A stretch of 64,000 nt of DNA from Sphingomonas sp. Leaf22 (GTDB lineage Bacteria; Pseudomonadota; Alphaproteobacteria; Sphingomonadales; Sphingomonadaceae): contig NZ_LMKP01000043.1 of assembly GCF_001421715.1 (NCBI RefSeq), positions 101,211-165,210 on the forward strand, read 5' to 3'. A model generated the notes under the pieces. That model saw nothing but the letters and a program-made list of their open reading frames with translations, did no database searches and had not been told where the DNA came from. Within the stretch, counting starts at the first letter, position 1; each line of letters starts with the position of its first letter. Positions 8,603-18,660 of the stretch are shown here, piece after piece. Both the position numbers and the translations under genes were made by a program.

Positions 8603-8628
8603 GCAAGTGTGACTTTCGTGACCTTTGG
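8603..8628. repeat. Short conserved motif downstream of trehalase, copy 1
   Basis: Reads GCAAGTGTGAC, then TTTCGTGACCTTTGG. A nearly identical motif is at 36746-36771. Both lie just past the stop codon of a minus-strand gene, suggesting a 3'-end element or shared repeat tail. Confidence 0.45.
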
Positions 8629-8636
8629 CCGAAAAC

Positions 8637-10199
8637 CTACCGCCCGGCCCGCACCATCAGCGCCCGCGTGACCCCATTGGTCCAACCGAACCCGTCCTGC
8701 AGCGGATATTCGCCGCCACCGCCCGGCCGAACCTCCTCGACATCGTACTTCTCGACCAGCTTGCCCGACGCCGCATATTCCCGCGCGACGCTCGCCAGAA
8801 ACCGCTGCGAAATCGTGTCGGCCAACCGCTTGTGCCCGGTCCGGTCCAGCCCGCTGACCGCGATCCATTGCAGTGGAGCCCAGCCATTGGGCTTGTCCCA
8901 TTGCTGTCCGGTATCGACCAGCGTCGATCGCAGCCCGCCCGGTGCCAGCAATTGCCGCTCGATGGTCGCCGCCACCCGGTCGGCCCGCGCGCCCGTCGTC
9001 AGCCCGACGAACAGCGGATAGGCGGTTGCCGCCGTCACCCCGCCACGAAGCTGCCGACGCTTGACGTCGTAATCGCCATAGCGCCCGTCGGCCTCGCTCC
9101 ACAGCCAACGCTCGATCGCCGCGCCGCGCCTTGCCGCCCGGTCGGCAAAGTCCCGCGCCGTTGCCGCATCGCCCGCCTTGGCCGCACCATCGGCGATCGC
9201 GCGCTCCATGCCCCACAGCAAGCTGTTGAGATCGGCCGGCAGGACATTGGTCGTGTCGATCGTCGTCAGCGTGGCACCGTCGGCCAGCCAGCGCGACGAA
9301 AAGTCCCAGCCGCTCTCCGCCCCGGCGCGCAGCTCACGATACACCTCCGCGACCGGCCGGCCGCTGGCCTTCGCCGTCTCGACATCCTCGCGCCACGATT
9401 CGTCCCGTGGCGTGGTCCGCGCATCCCAATAATGTTGCAGCACCGCCCCGTCGGGCAGCGTCACCGACCGTTCGGGCGCGGTGAAGAACGCATGTTCGCG
9501 CTTCAGCGCCGCCACCCGCCGCGCCAGCACCGCCGGGTCGGTTTCCTTCGACAGGCCCATCATCAGGTACAGGAACGGCGGCTGCGACCGGCTGAGATAA
9601 TAGCTGCGCGTGCCGTTGGGCACATGGCCGTATCGCTCGACCAGATCGGTGAACGCCGCGACCATCGATTCGATCAGGTCCTGGCGGTTGTCGGCAGCCA
9701 GACCCAGCATCGTGAAATAGCTGTCCCAGTAATACATCTCCCGGAACCGCCCACCCGGCACCACGAACCGGTCGGACACCGCCAGTGCGCTCGACCCCGG
9801 CGGCGGTGCCACCGGTTCGCGGGTTAGATGCGGCCACAGATCGGCGATATGCCGCTCGATCGGCAGGCGCGGGCCGTGATCGGACTCGGGCACCGGCAGC
9901 AGCCCCGGCACGTCAAAATTGGCCAGCACGAACGCCTTGAGCGCCGCATCGTCCCGGAAATCGCCGCGCCGGAAATCGGCAAGGATCGCGGCATCGGCGC
10001 GCTTGGGCACCGCATCGACGAAGGTCTTGCCGTCGGGAAAGATGCGCCGCATCTGCACCGCTTCGAACAACGGCCCGAACCGGTCGGCCGGGGTCGCCAC
10101 CCCCGCCGCCGGGGCCGTGACGGCGACCGGCGGTGCCTGACCGGACGCAGCGCATCCGGCCAGCAGCAACGGCAGCAACAGGCGATACCGGTGCCGCAT
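8637..10199 (-). CDS. treA: Trehalase, GH37 family, predicted lipoprotein
   Basis: A 520-residue enzyme that hydrolyses trehalose to two glucose molecules. Signature 1, PGGRFREMYYWDSY (148-161), and signature 2, QWDKPNGWAPLQW near residue 435, are the two PROSITE-type trehalase motifs. The N-terminus RYRLLLPLLLAGC has a lipobox with Cys16, so a periplasmic membrane-anchored location is predicted. It starts 1 nt after the upstream fumarylacetoacetase-fold gene on the same strand, so the two are co-transcribed, though no metabolic link is obvious. Length agrees with periplasmic trehalases (about 540). Confidence 0.95.
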   Translation of the reverse strand: MRHRYRLLLPLLLAGCAASGQAPPVAVTAPAAGVATPADRFGPLFEAVQMRRIFPDGKTFVDAVPKRADAAILADFRRGDFRDDAALKAFVLANFDVPGLLPVPESDHGPRLPIERHIADLWPHLTREPVAPPPGSSALAVSDRFVVPGGRFREMYYWDSYFTMLGLAADNRQDLIESMVAAFTDLVERYGHVPNGTRSYYLSRSQPPFLYLMMGLSKETDPAVLARRVAALKREHAFFTAPERSVTLPDGAVLQHYWDARTTPRDESWREDVETAKASGRPVAEVYRELRAGAESGWDFSSRWLADGATLTTIDTTNVLPADLNSLLWGMERAIADGAAKAGDAATARDFADRAARRGAAIERWLWSEADGRYGDYDVKRRQLRGGVTAATAYPLFVGLTTGARADRVAATIERQLLAPGGLRSTLVDTGQQWDKPNGWAPLQWIAVSGLDRTGHKRLADTISQRFLASVAREYAASGKLVEKYDVEEVRPGGGGEYPLQDGFGWTNGVTRALMVRAGR

Positions 10200-10200
10200 C

Positions 10201-11202
10201 TCACGCCACCGTCTGTTCGATCACGCCGAAGATCGGGTGATGCCGATCATCCTCGGCCCAGATGCGGACGGTGTCGCCGGCCTTCAGGAACGGCGTCTCC
10301 GCCTTGCCGCCATGGATCGTTTCGACCGTGCGGATCTCGGCCAGACACGAATATCCGACCCCGCCCCCGGCCACCGGCTTGCCCGGTCCGCCATCGGCAT
10401 CGCGGTTCGACACCGTGCCCGACCCGATGATCGTGCCGGCACCCAGCGCGCGTGTTTTCGCGGCATGGGCGATCAGTGTGCCGAAATCGAACGTCATGTC
10501 CTCGCCCGCGTCCGCCCGCCCGAATGGCTGCCCGTTCAGGTCGACGTTCAGCTTGCGGTGCAGCTTGCCGTCCTGCCACCAATCGCCCAGCGCATCGGGG
10601 GTGACGAACACCGGCGAAAATGCCGATGCCGGCTTCGACTGGAAGAATCCGAACCCCTTGGCCAGTTCGCCCGGGATCAGCCCGCGCAGCGACACGTCGT
10701 TGGTCAGCCCGACCAGCCGCACCGCCGCCAGCGCCGCCTCGCGCGAAGCGCCCATGGCGACGTCGCCGGTGACCACCACCACCTCGCCCTCGAAATCCAG
10801 ACCCCAGCCATCGTCGCCCGCCGGGATTGGGTCGCGGGGGCCGAGAAAGCCGTCCGACCCGCCCTGATACATCAGCGGATCGTGCCAGAAGCTGTCGGGC
10901 ATCTCCGCCCCGCGCGCCTGCCGCACCAGCGCGACATGGTTCACATAGGCCGATCCGTCCGCCCATTGATACGCGCGCGGCAGCGGCGACGCGGCCTCGC
11001 GTTCGTGGAACCGGTCCTTGGGGATCACGTCATGGTCGAGATCGGTGGCAAGGTTGCGCAGGTCGCCCTCGACCCGGTCCCAATCGTCCAGTGCCGCCTG
11101 CAACGTCGGCACGATCGCGCTCGCATCGGCATACCAGGCAAGGTCGCTCGACACGACGACCAGCCGACCGTCCCGGCCGTGCTTGAGGCTGGCGAGTTTC
11201 AT
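10201..11202 (-). CDS. Fumarylacetoacetate hydrolase family protein
   Basis: A 333-residue protein of the fumarylacetoacetase fold. Key segments are GLDFEGEVVVVTGDV (metal-binding Glu region), LTNDVSLRGL, GFFQSKPASAFSPVFVTPD and GAGTIIGSGTVSN. This pattern matches bacterial two-domain homologues of fumarylacetoacetase, which cleave a C-C bond of an acyl pyruvate using Mg2+ or Mn2+. The start at 11202 has an AGGAGAG site; longer starts add unrelated residues. Substrate is uncertain, as no other tyrosine or aromatic catabolic gene lies nearby. It is followed immediately by trehalase. Confidence 0.85.
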   Translation of the reverse strand: MKLASLKHGRDGRLVVVSSDLAWYADASAIVPTLQAALDDWDRVEGDLRNLATDLDHDVIPKDRFHEREAASPLPRAYQWADGSAYVNHVALVRQARGAEMPDSFWHDPLMYQGGSDGFLGPRDPIPAGDDGWGLDFEGEVVVVTGDVAMGASREAALAAVRLVGLTNDVSLRGLIPGELAKGFGFFQSKPASAFSPVFVTPDALGDWWQDGKLHRKLNVDLNGQPFGRADAGEDMTFDFGTLIAHAAKTRALGAGTIIGSGTVSNRDADGGPGKPVAGGGVGYSCLAEIRTVETIHGGKAETPFLKAGDTVRIWAEDDRHHPIFGVIEQTVA

Positions 11203-11338
11203 GGATGCGCTCTCCTGATCGTTGTTCTTGTGTCCCGGTTCTGCGCGCCCGCACCAGCGATGTCGAGGGCCGGGCCGCACCGTTTCTTAACCCGTTGGGC
11301 ATATCAAAAGCCGGTCGCCCATTCGCAGGACCGCCGTC

Positions 11339-11785
11339 ATGCTCCGCGCCGAAGATTTGATCCGCGAACATCTGCAACTGGCGTCGGTGGCCGCCGATCT
11401 CCTCCGCCATGCCGAGGCGCGACCGATCGATCCGGCATCGATCGCGACGACACGCTGGTCGCTCAGCCGGCAGCTGTTCGCCCATCTCGCGACCGAGGAC
11501 CGCGTCCTCTACCCCATGCTCCGGCGCAGCGCGGACCGGAAAACGGCGGAACTGGCCGACCGGTTCGCCACCGAACTCGGCGGGCTGGCCGATACGTTCA
11601 AGGGCTATATGCTCGACTGGACCGCCGAACGCATCCAGCGCGACCCCGACGGCTTCGAACGCGACACCCGCATGCTGTATGCCCGGCTGGGCGAACGCAT
11701 CCGGCGCGAGGAAGCCGAACTCTATCGTCACATTCCTGACACGCGATCCGTCGCCAAGGTGGACGTGGCCGCGCGAGGGGCCTAG
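11339..11785 (+). CDS. Hemerythrin HHE domain protein
   Basis: A 148-residue all-helical protein. Histidines and acidic residues sit in hemerythrin-like spacing: IREHLQLA in helix 1, LFAHLATEDRVLYPML in helix 2 and REEAELYRHI in the last helix. The central HLATEDRVLYP motif is diagnostic of HHE proteins, which bind a di-iron centre and sense or store O2 or NO-related species. It stands alone, 137 nt downstream of a divergent gene and 39 nt upstream of purA. Sequence identity to a particular subgroup cannot be judged by eye. Confidence 0.8.
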   Translation: MLRAEDLIREHLQLASVAADLLRHAEARPIDPASIATTRWSLSRQLFAHLATEDRVLYPMLRRSADRKTAELADRFATELGGLADTFKGYMLDWTAERIQRDPDGFERDTRMLYARLGERIRREEAELYRHIPDTRSVAKVDVAARGA

Positions 11786-11823
11786 TGCAGCGCCGATACC
11801 GACAGGCATGAGGGTTTCAGGAC

Positions 11824-13113
<1,290 letters not shown>

Positions 13114-13144
13114 CGCCTTCGCCGTTACCCACCCACGCCCGCTC

Positions 13145-13242
13145 GGTTCGAGCAGCTTCGAGCGAAGTCGAGAAGCGTCCGTCGAGAACGCCTTGTGTGG
13201 CGTAACCCCTTCCCGACTTCGGTTCTCGACCGGCTCGAAGCC
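13145..13242. repeat. Dispersed repeat, GGTTCGAGC family, copy 2
   Basis: Shares GGTTCGAGCAGCTTCGAGC, GTCGAGAAGCG and GGTTCTCGACCGGCTCGA with 4450-4558. It lies in the 3' region of purA. Confidence 0.7.
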
Positions 13243-13273
13243 AACGGGGCAGGCTGGCGGGGCATGAGACAGC

Positions 13274-13309
13274 AAAAGGCCCGCCCGGATCACCCCGGAC
13301 GGGCCTTTT
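13274..13309. terminator. Bidirectional Rho-independent-type hairpin
   Basis: Stem AAAAGGCCCG(C/T)CCGG pairs with its complement around a 4-nt loop and ends in TTTT on both strands. It lies between convergent purA and the small Pro/Thr-rich gene, so it should terminate both. Confidence 0.85.
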
Positions 13310-13324
13310 CGCCAAATCAGCCGA

Positions 13325-13642
13325 TCAGCGCGGCTTGCGTACCTTGCCCGGCGGCTTGGTCGTCGTTGCATCACCCGTGCTCGGCGACATGGTGTCGTCG
13401 GTCGTGGCGGTGGTGCCCGTCGTCGTGCCATCGGTCGTCGTTTCACCCGGCCCAGTCGGATCGGTAGGTACCGGGTTGGTCGGACCGGTCGTCTGCGGCA
13501 TCGGCTGGGTCGGGCGCGCCGGGTCGACCGTGCCGGGTACGCTGTTCGGCGACGTCGGTTGGGTCTGGGTCGTCGGCACCTGCGCGACGGCGGCGGTGGC
13601 CCCGCCCAGGATCAGCAGGCTCGCGAAAATGGTCTTGCGCAT
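13325..13642 (-). CDS. Secreted Pro/Thr-rich hypothetical protein
   Basis: A 105-residue protein starting MRKTIFASLLILGGATAAVAQ, a clear signal peptide with AVA-Q cleavage. The mature part is almost entirely Pro, Thr, Gly and Ser (for example PTQPMPQTTGPTNPVPTDPT) and ends with a basic tail GKVRKPR. No family is recognised; such low-complexity proteins are common cell-envelope components in sphingomonads. A longer start at 13675 would place non-signal residues first. Translation is supported by an upstream GGAGACAC sequence and a shared terminator. Confidence 0.6.
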   Translation of the reverse strand: MRKTIFASLLILGGATAAVAQVPTTQTQPTSPNSVPGTVDPARPTQPMPQTTGPTNPVPTDPTGPGETTTDGTTTGTTATTDDTMSPSTGDATTTKPPGKVRKPR

Positions 13643-13770
13643 CGAGTGTCTCCTTGCATCAAGCAGGGGACTCAAGTCGCGAACGGCCCGAAGGGTCCAT
13701 CCGCTTCACTCAACCCATCGTAAAATATGGTCATTCCTGCGCCGGACCGTGGCTCAGCGGCGATCGGCCA

Positions 13771-14838
13771 TCAGCCGACCTGCCCGCGGTGCCGCAGTTT
13801 CTGATCGGCCAGCACCAGCGCGACCATCGCCTCGACCACCGGTACGCCGCGAATGCCGACACAGGGATCATGCCGTCCCTTGGTCGCGATCGTTGCCGCC
13901 TGCCCATCGGGGCCGATCGTCTCGACGGGCGTCAGGATCGAACTGGTCGGCTTGAACGCGACCCGCAACGTCACCGGCTGTCCGGTCGAAATGCCGCCAG
14001 CGATGCCGCCGGCATGGTTGGCAAGGAACGCCGGCCCGCCCTCGCCCGGCCGCATCGGATCGGCATTGGCCTCGCCCGACAGCGCGGCCGCCGAGAAGCC
14101 GGCGCCAATCTCCACGCCCTTGACCGCATTGATCGACATGGCCGCGCTCGCCAGTTCGGCATCCAGCTTGGCATAGAGCGGCGCGCCCCAGCCTGCCGAC
14201 ACGCCCTCGGCACGACAGGCGACGACCGCACCCAGCGACGACCCGGCCTTGCGCGCGCCGTCGACCAGCGCCTCCCAGCGCAACGCCGCCGCCGCATCGG
14301 GACAGAAAAACGGGTTGCGGCCGATCTCGGCCACATCGAACGCCGCCGGGTCGATCGCATCGCCGCCGATCGATTCGACCCATGCGGTGATCGTCACTTC
14401 GGGGATGACCAGCCGCGCCACCGCACCCGCCGCGACCCGCGCCGCCGTCTCGCGCGCCGACGACCGCCCGCCGCCGCGATAGTCGCGAAAGCCGTATTTG
14501 GCGTCATAGGCATAATCGGCATGACCGGGGCGATACGCCTTGGCGACGTCCGAATAATCCTTCGATCGCTGGTCGACATTCTCGATCATCAGGCTGATCG
14601 GCGTCCCCGTCGTCCGCCCCTCGAACACCCCCGACAGGATTCGCACCGCATCCGGCTCGCGCCGCTGGGTGGTGAAGCGGCTGGTGCCCGGCCGCCGCGC
14701 GTCGAGGAACGGCTGGATATCCGCCTCGCTCAGGCGCAGTCCCGGCGGACATCCGTCGACGACCGCACCCAGCGCCGGGCCATGGCTTTCGCCCCATGTC
14801 GTGAAGCGGAACAGATGACCGAAGCTGTTGTGGCTCAT
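13771..14838 (-). CDS. aroC: Chorismate synthase
   Basis: A 355-residue FMN-dependent enzyme that converts EPSP to chorismate, the last step of the shikimate pathway. Recognisable motifs are FGHLFRFTTWGESHGPA at the N-terminus, GTPISLMIENVDQRSKDY, then YRGGGRSSARETAARVAAGA and the late GRHDPCVGIRGVPV. The start MSHNSFG overlaps the upstream acetyltransferase gene by 4 nt. Length is normal. It is the last gene of a three-gene minus-strand operon. Confidence 0.97.
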   Translation of the reverse strand: MSHNSFGHLFRFTTWGESHGPALGAVVDGCPPGLRLSEADIQPFLDARRPGTSRFTTQRREPDAVRILSGVFEGRTTGTPISLMIENVDQRSKDYSDVAKAYRPGHADYAYDAKYGFRDYRGGGRSSARETAARVAAGAVARLVIPEVTITAWVESIGGDAIDPAAFDVAEIGRNPFFCPDAAAALRWEALVDGARKAGSSLGAVVACRAEGVSAGWGAPLYAKLDAELASAAMSINAVKGVEIGAGFSAAALSGEANADPMRPGEGGPAFLANHAGGIAGGISTGQPVTLRVAFKPTSSILTPVETIGPDGQAATIATKGRHDPCVGIRGVPVVEAMVALVLADQKLRHRGQVG

Positions 14839-15359
14839 GCGTCTTCCCCCAACGCCGCAAAGGCACGGGCATGGGTCGCCGCGCCGGGTGTGTGGACGCA
14901 CGGTCCGTCGTTCAGGCGGATGCCCAGAAAATTCTCACCGGCATAAGGGCTGTCGAACCCGCGCGCCGTTGCCGCATCGAACCCGAAGCGGCCATAATAA
15001 TCCGGATCGCCGAGCACGAATGCCAGCTCGACCCCGGCGCTGCGCAGATGGGCAATGGCGGCGGCGACCAGTGCCTCGCCGACCCCCTGCCCCCGCGCCG
15101 CACGCACCACGGCCAGCGGTGCGATCGCCACCGCAGCGACCTCGCGCGTGTCGGCGGCCACCTGCATCCGGCTGGCGGCGATCATGCCGACCACCGCGTC
15201 GTCATCCTCGGCGACCAGCACCAGCACCAGATCGCCGTCGATCGCCAGTTGCTGGACCAGCCGCGCCTCTTCGTCGCGCGGGAAACAGGTGCGCAGCAGC
15301 GCATCGACCACCGGTGCGTCGGCCCAGGTCGCCGCGCGGATCACCGCCGGATGCTTCAT
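14835..15359 (-). CDS. GNAT family N-acetyltransferase
   Basis: A 174-residue acetyltransferase. The acetyl-CoA motif is RAARGQGVGEALVAAAIAHL (R-x-x-G-x-G/A), followed by VLGDPDYYGRFGFDAA, the pattern of YhbS-like GNAT proteins. Start at 15359 is chosen because its ATG overlaps the upstream stop (ATGA); an ATG 24 nt earlier is possible. The 3' end overlaps aroC by 4 nt, so it is co-translated. The acetylated substrate is unknown. Confidence 0.88.
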   Translation of the reverse strand: MKHPAVIRAATWADAPVVDALLRTCFPRDEEARLVQQLAIDGDLVLVLVAEDDDAVVGMIAASRMQVAADTREVAAVAIAPLAVVRAARGQGVGEALVAAAIAHLRSAGVELAFVLGDPDYYGRFGFDAATARGFDSPYAGENFLGIRLNDGPCVHTPGAATHARAFAALGEDA

Positions 15360-15751
15360 CCGCCGTATTTTCCGGTCGGACATGCCGCCTTCGCCAGCTC
15401 CTCGCCGATCGTTTCCGGCGCGATCGGCCGATGGCGGTAGCGATTTGCAGCTTCGTTGGTGCTGTCGACGACATTGCCTTGCGGATCGTAATCGATATTC
15501 GCGAGCACCTGATAAGTGGCCGCAGCGCAGTCGATGGCGAAACGCCGTTTCGACGATCGGACCCGTACCGTTCGATCGGCGCTATAGTCCGCCGTCGCCC
15601 AGAAAACGGGATTCATTTCCCCCTCGTTAGCGAGATCATTGGCCCTGACGGACCAGATAGCGCCGGTATCTGCCGTCGCCACCTTGCGCCACGGATTGTC
15701 GTCCTGCGCCACCATGAGCATCGTTAACACCGTCAATGCGGTCGTCACCAT
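15356..15751 (-). CDS. Exported hypothetical protein
   Basis: A 131-residue protein with a hydrophobic start (MVTTALTVLTMLMVAQ) that looks like a signal peptide. The mature segment has a beta-rich look: WRKVATADTGAIWSVRANDL, then NPVFWATADYSADRTVRVRSSKRRFAIDC and two conserved-looking Cys. This resembles small surface-adhesin-E-like or DUF domains, but I cannot name a family with confidence. It is the first gene of an operon with the GNAT protein and aroC (4-nt overlap). Confidence 0.6.
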   Translation of the reverse strand: MVTTALTVLTMLMVAQDDNPWRKVATADTGAIWSVRANDLANEGEMNPVFWATADYSADRTVRVRSSKRRFAIDCAAATYQVLANIDYDPQGNVVDSTNEAANRYRHRPIAPETIGEELAKAACPTGKYGG

Positions 15752-15780
15752 CGAACAGCCCCCCGTTGACCTACCTTACC

Positions 15781-16584
15781 TCACGCCAGCGCGATGTCGG
15801 GGGCGTCCTCGGCCTTCATGCCGATGACGTTATACCCGGCGTCGACGTGATGGATCTCACCGGTGACGCCGCTCGCCAGATCGCTCAACAGATACAGCCC
15901 TGCCCCGCCGACATCGTCGATCGTGACGTTGCGGCGCAGCGGCGAGTTCAGCTCGTTCCACTTCAGGATGTAGCGGAAATCGCCGATGCCGCTCGCGGCC
16001 AGCGTCTTGATCGGGCCGGCGGAAATGGCGTTCACCCGGATATTTTCCGGCCCCATGTCCATCGCCAGATATTTGACCGACATGTCGAGCGCCGCCTTGG
16101 CCACGCCCATGACGTTGTAGTGCGGCACGACCTTTTCCGACCCATAATAGGTCAGCGTCAGCAGTGACCCGCCGTTCGGCATCAGCGCCCGCGCGCGCTT
16201 GGCGACGGCGGTGAACGAATAGACGCTGATGTTCATCGTCATCAGGAAATTGTCGAGGCTGGTGTCATAGTAATGACCGCGCAGCTCGTTCTTGTCCGAA
16301 AAACCGATGGCATGAACGACGAAGTCGATCGTCGGCCAGCGCGCGGCGATCGTGTCGAACGCCGCGTCGAGCGCGCCCATGTCGGCGACGTCGCATTCGA
16401 TCAGGAAGTCGGAACCCAGCTCGCCCGCCAGCGGACGGACGCGCCGTTCCAGCGCCTCGCCCTGATAGGTGAAGGCTAGTTCCGCGCCCTGCGCGGCAAG
16501 CTGCTTGGCGATGCCCCAGGCCAGCGACCGATCATTGGCGAGTCCCATGATGACCCCGCGCTTGCCCTGCATCAAACCGTTCAC
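15781..16584 (-). CDS. fabI: Enoyl-[acyl-carrier-protein] reductase FabI
   Basis: A 267-residue NADH-dependent reductase for the last step of fatty-acid elongation. It shows GKRGVIMGLANDRSLAWGIA, an atypical Rossmann start specific for FabI, then HAIGFSDKNELRGHY and the active-site pair in YNVMGVAK (Tyr-x6-Lys). GPIKTLAASGI is the substrate-loop region. The C-terminal DAGYNVIGM is conserved. It overlaps the upstream BrkB-like gene by 4 nt. FabI is the triclosan target; nothing here suggests a resistance change. Confidence 0.97.
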   Translation of the reverse strand: MNGLMQGKRGVIMGLANDRSLAWGIAKQLAAQGAELAFTYQGEALERRVRPLAGELGSDFLIECDVADMGALDAAFDTIAARWPTIDFVVHAIGFSDKNELRGHYYDTSLDNFLMTMNISVYSFTAVAKRARALMPNGGSLLTLTYYGSEKVVPHYNVMGVAKAALDMSVKYLAMDMGPENIRVNAISAGPIKTLAASGIGDFRYILKWNELNSPLRRNVTIDDVGGAGLYLLSDLASGVTGEIHHVDAGYNVIGMKAEDAPDIALA

Positions 16585-17522
16585 GCGACTTTCCCTTTTT
16601 CGTCTGTAGCCGCATCCTCTAGCGCAGGGTCGGGCGTTTCCGCCAGCGCCGCGTTCAATTCGCCGCCGATCACCACGCCAAGTCCGACGATGTAGAAGAA
16701 AAACAGCGCGATCATGACCCCGGCAAGGCTGCCATAGGTGCGGTCATATCCGCCCAGCGCGTCGATCGCCAGCGGCAGCAGCTGCGTCGTGCCGATCCAA
16801 ACCGTCGCCGTCGCCACCGCCCCCGGCCATTTCGGGCAATTCGACGTCCGGTATTTCTTTGGGCTGAGCGAATAGAACAGCGTGTAGAGTGCGACGAACA
16901 GCGCCAGTGCCGGAAACAGCTTCGCGATCGACAGATAGGCCGCATAGGGCTGCAGGAACGGCAGCACCCGGTAGATCAGCTGCTCGACGCCCACCAGCAC
17001 GACCTGAAGGCTGAACGCGATCATCAGCATCAGCACCGATCCGACGATCAGCCCGATCGATCCCAGCCGATATTCCCAGAAGGGCCGCGAAAACGGAATG
17101 CCATAGGCCTGCCGCAGGATCGACCGCACCGTTTCGATGAAGCCCGTCGTCGTCCACAGCCCGACCAGTGCGCCCAGCCACAGCAGCGATCCCGACCGTG
17201 CCTGCAACACGTCGAGGATCGGCTGTTCCAGCACCACTGCCACGTCGCGTGGCACGGTTTCGAGGAACGCGGTGACCGCATGGATGCTGTCGCCGCTGCG
17301 CCCGACCGCGCGCGCGATCGCCGCGGCGACGATGAAGAACGGGAACAGCGTCAGCAGCGAGAGATAGGCGAGATTGCCGGCATGGGTGAAGCCGTCGTTG
17401 AACGTCCCGATCGCGACACGCTTCACCACCTCGATCGCCCGTGCCGAGGGGCGCAGGCGCGACAGGGCGGGTCGGCCCCGGTGGTGGCGTACCTCGGGAC
17501 TTTCCGGGGACGGCTGATTCAT
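16581..17522 (-). CDS. YihY/BrkB family inner-membrane protein
   Basis: A 313-residue membrane protein with about six transmembrane helices. Conserved segments are NLAYLSLLTLFPFFIVAAAI, LWTTTGFIETVRSILRQAYG and YGSLAGVMIALFFFYIVGLG followed by GGELNAAL, the signature of the YihY/BrkB family formerly mislabelled ribonuclease BN. Function is unclear; some relatives affect transport or surface properties. It is upstream of fabI with a 4-nt overlap. Confidence 0.92.
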   Translation of the reverse strand: MNQPSPESPEVRHHRGRPALSRLRPSARAIEVVKRVAIGTFNDGFTHAGNLAYLSLLTLFPFFIVAAAIARAVGRSGDSIHAVTAFLETVPRDVAVVLEQPILDVLQARSGSLLWLGALVGLWTTTGFIETVRSILRQAYGIPFSRPFWEYRLGSIGLIVGSVLMLMIAFSLQVVLVGVEQLIYRVLPFLQPYAAYLSIAKLFPALALFVALYTLFYSLSPKKYRTSNCPKWPGAVATATVWIGTTQLLPLAIDALGGYDRTYGSLAGVMIALFFFYIVGLGVVIGGELNAALAETPDPALEDAATDEKGKVA

Positions 17523-17552
17523 GCAATGCGCTCCGGCCGGATCAGGACCGCA

Positions 17553-18503
17553 TCAAACGCCGAAGCGTGCGCGCGGGTCCGTCGTCCGCCCGTCCCACCC
17601 CTCGACGAACGCCGTCAGCGCGGCGTCGTCGGCAGGCAGATCGACCATCAGCGTCACCAGCTGATCGCCGCGCGTCCCGTCCTTGCGGTGGAAACCGCGC
17701 CCTTTCAGCCGCAGCGTCTTGCCCGAGGTCGCGCCCTTGGGCACGCTCAGCATCACCGCGCCCTCGACGGTCGGCACGCGCACCTTGGCCCCCAGCACCG
17801 CCTCGGCCAGATTGACCGGCAGGTCGATGCGGATATCGTCGCCGTCGCGGGTATAGAAACGATGCGGTTCGACCTCGATCGTGACGATCGCGTCGCCCGG
17901 CCCGCCCGGCCCCGGATCGCCCTTGCCGCCCAGCCGCATCTGCGTGCCGCCCTCGACACCGGCGGGCAGTTTCAGGTCGATCGTCTTGCCATCGGCCAGC
18001 GTGATGCGCTGCGGGCTGAGCGTCGCCGCATCCTCGAACGGCACCTTCAGCTTGTAGGCGACGTTGCCGCCCTTGGGCTGGGGACGCCGGCCGAAGCCGC
18101 TCGCAAAGCCGCCATTGTTGCTGCGCCCGCCGAACAGCCCCTCGAAAATATCCGAAAAGTCGCCGCCCTGCGCATCATTGCCCATGTCGAAACCGCCGCG
18201 ACCGCCCGGCCCGGCCCGGAAACCGCCCGGAAAGCCACCAGCCCCGCCGCCGCCCGCCCCATGGCCGAACGGCGACGCCGGATTGCCGTCGCCATCGATC
18301 TCCCCCCGGTCGAAGCGCGCGCGCTTGTCCTTGTCGTTCAGCAGGTCATAGGCCTGCGTGACCTTCGAGAACCGATCGGACGCGGCCTTATTGTCCTTGT
18401 TCCGGTCGGGGTGCAGCTCCTTGGCGAGCTTGCGATACGCTTTCTTGATATCCGTCTCGGTCGCGTCGCGCGCTACACCAAGCGTTGCATAGGGATCAGC
18501 CAT
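17553..18503 (-). CDS. DnaJ-type co-chaperone (CbpA-like, no zinc finger)
   Basis: A 316-residue Hsp40 protein. The J domain occupies residues 1-68 with HPD at 31-33, followed by a Gly/Phe-rich linker (FGHGAGGGGAGGFPGGF) and two beta-sandwich substrate domains (KGGNVAYKLKVPFEDAATLS, then DDIRIDLPVNLAEAVLGAKV). The CxxCxGxG zinc-binding region of classical DnaJ is missing, so it is a type B co-chaperone like CbpA. It should stimulate a DnaK ATPase; the Hsp70-like gene at 6990 is not linked. Monocistronic by position. Confidence 0.93.
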   Translation of the reverse strand: MADPYATLGVARDATETDIKKAYRKLAKELHPDRNKDNKAASDRFSKVTQAYDLLNDKDKRARFDRGEIDGDGNPASPFGHGAGGGGAGGFPGGFRAGPGGRGGFDMGNDAQGGDFSDIFEGLFGGRSNNGGFASGFGRRPQPKGGNVAYKLKVPFEDAATLSPQRITLADGKTIDLKLPAGVEGGTQMRLGGKGDPGPGGPGDAIVTIEVEPHRFYTRDGDDIRIDLPVNLAEAVLGAKVRVPTVEGAVMLSVPKGATSGKTLRLKGRGFHRKDGTRGDQLVTLMVDLPADDAALTAFVEGWDGRTTDPRARFGV

Positions 18504-18660
18504 GGTCCGGTAGCTAGGGCGCTACGCGGCGCTCGGCAATGGTCCAAACCCGCGAAACGGAAGCAAAACGACCCCCGGTTCAACGTCGGTTCACGCACGC
18601 GGCGGCACCGGGAGCCCCTGGCTGCGTTGGCAGCGCGATCTTCCCCTGGAGAACCGGCCC

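Noticed and set aside
18504..18660. Possible regulatory element between divergent dnaJ-like and DUF4197 genes
   Set aside because: No inverted repeat or promoter hexamers stand out.
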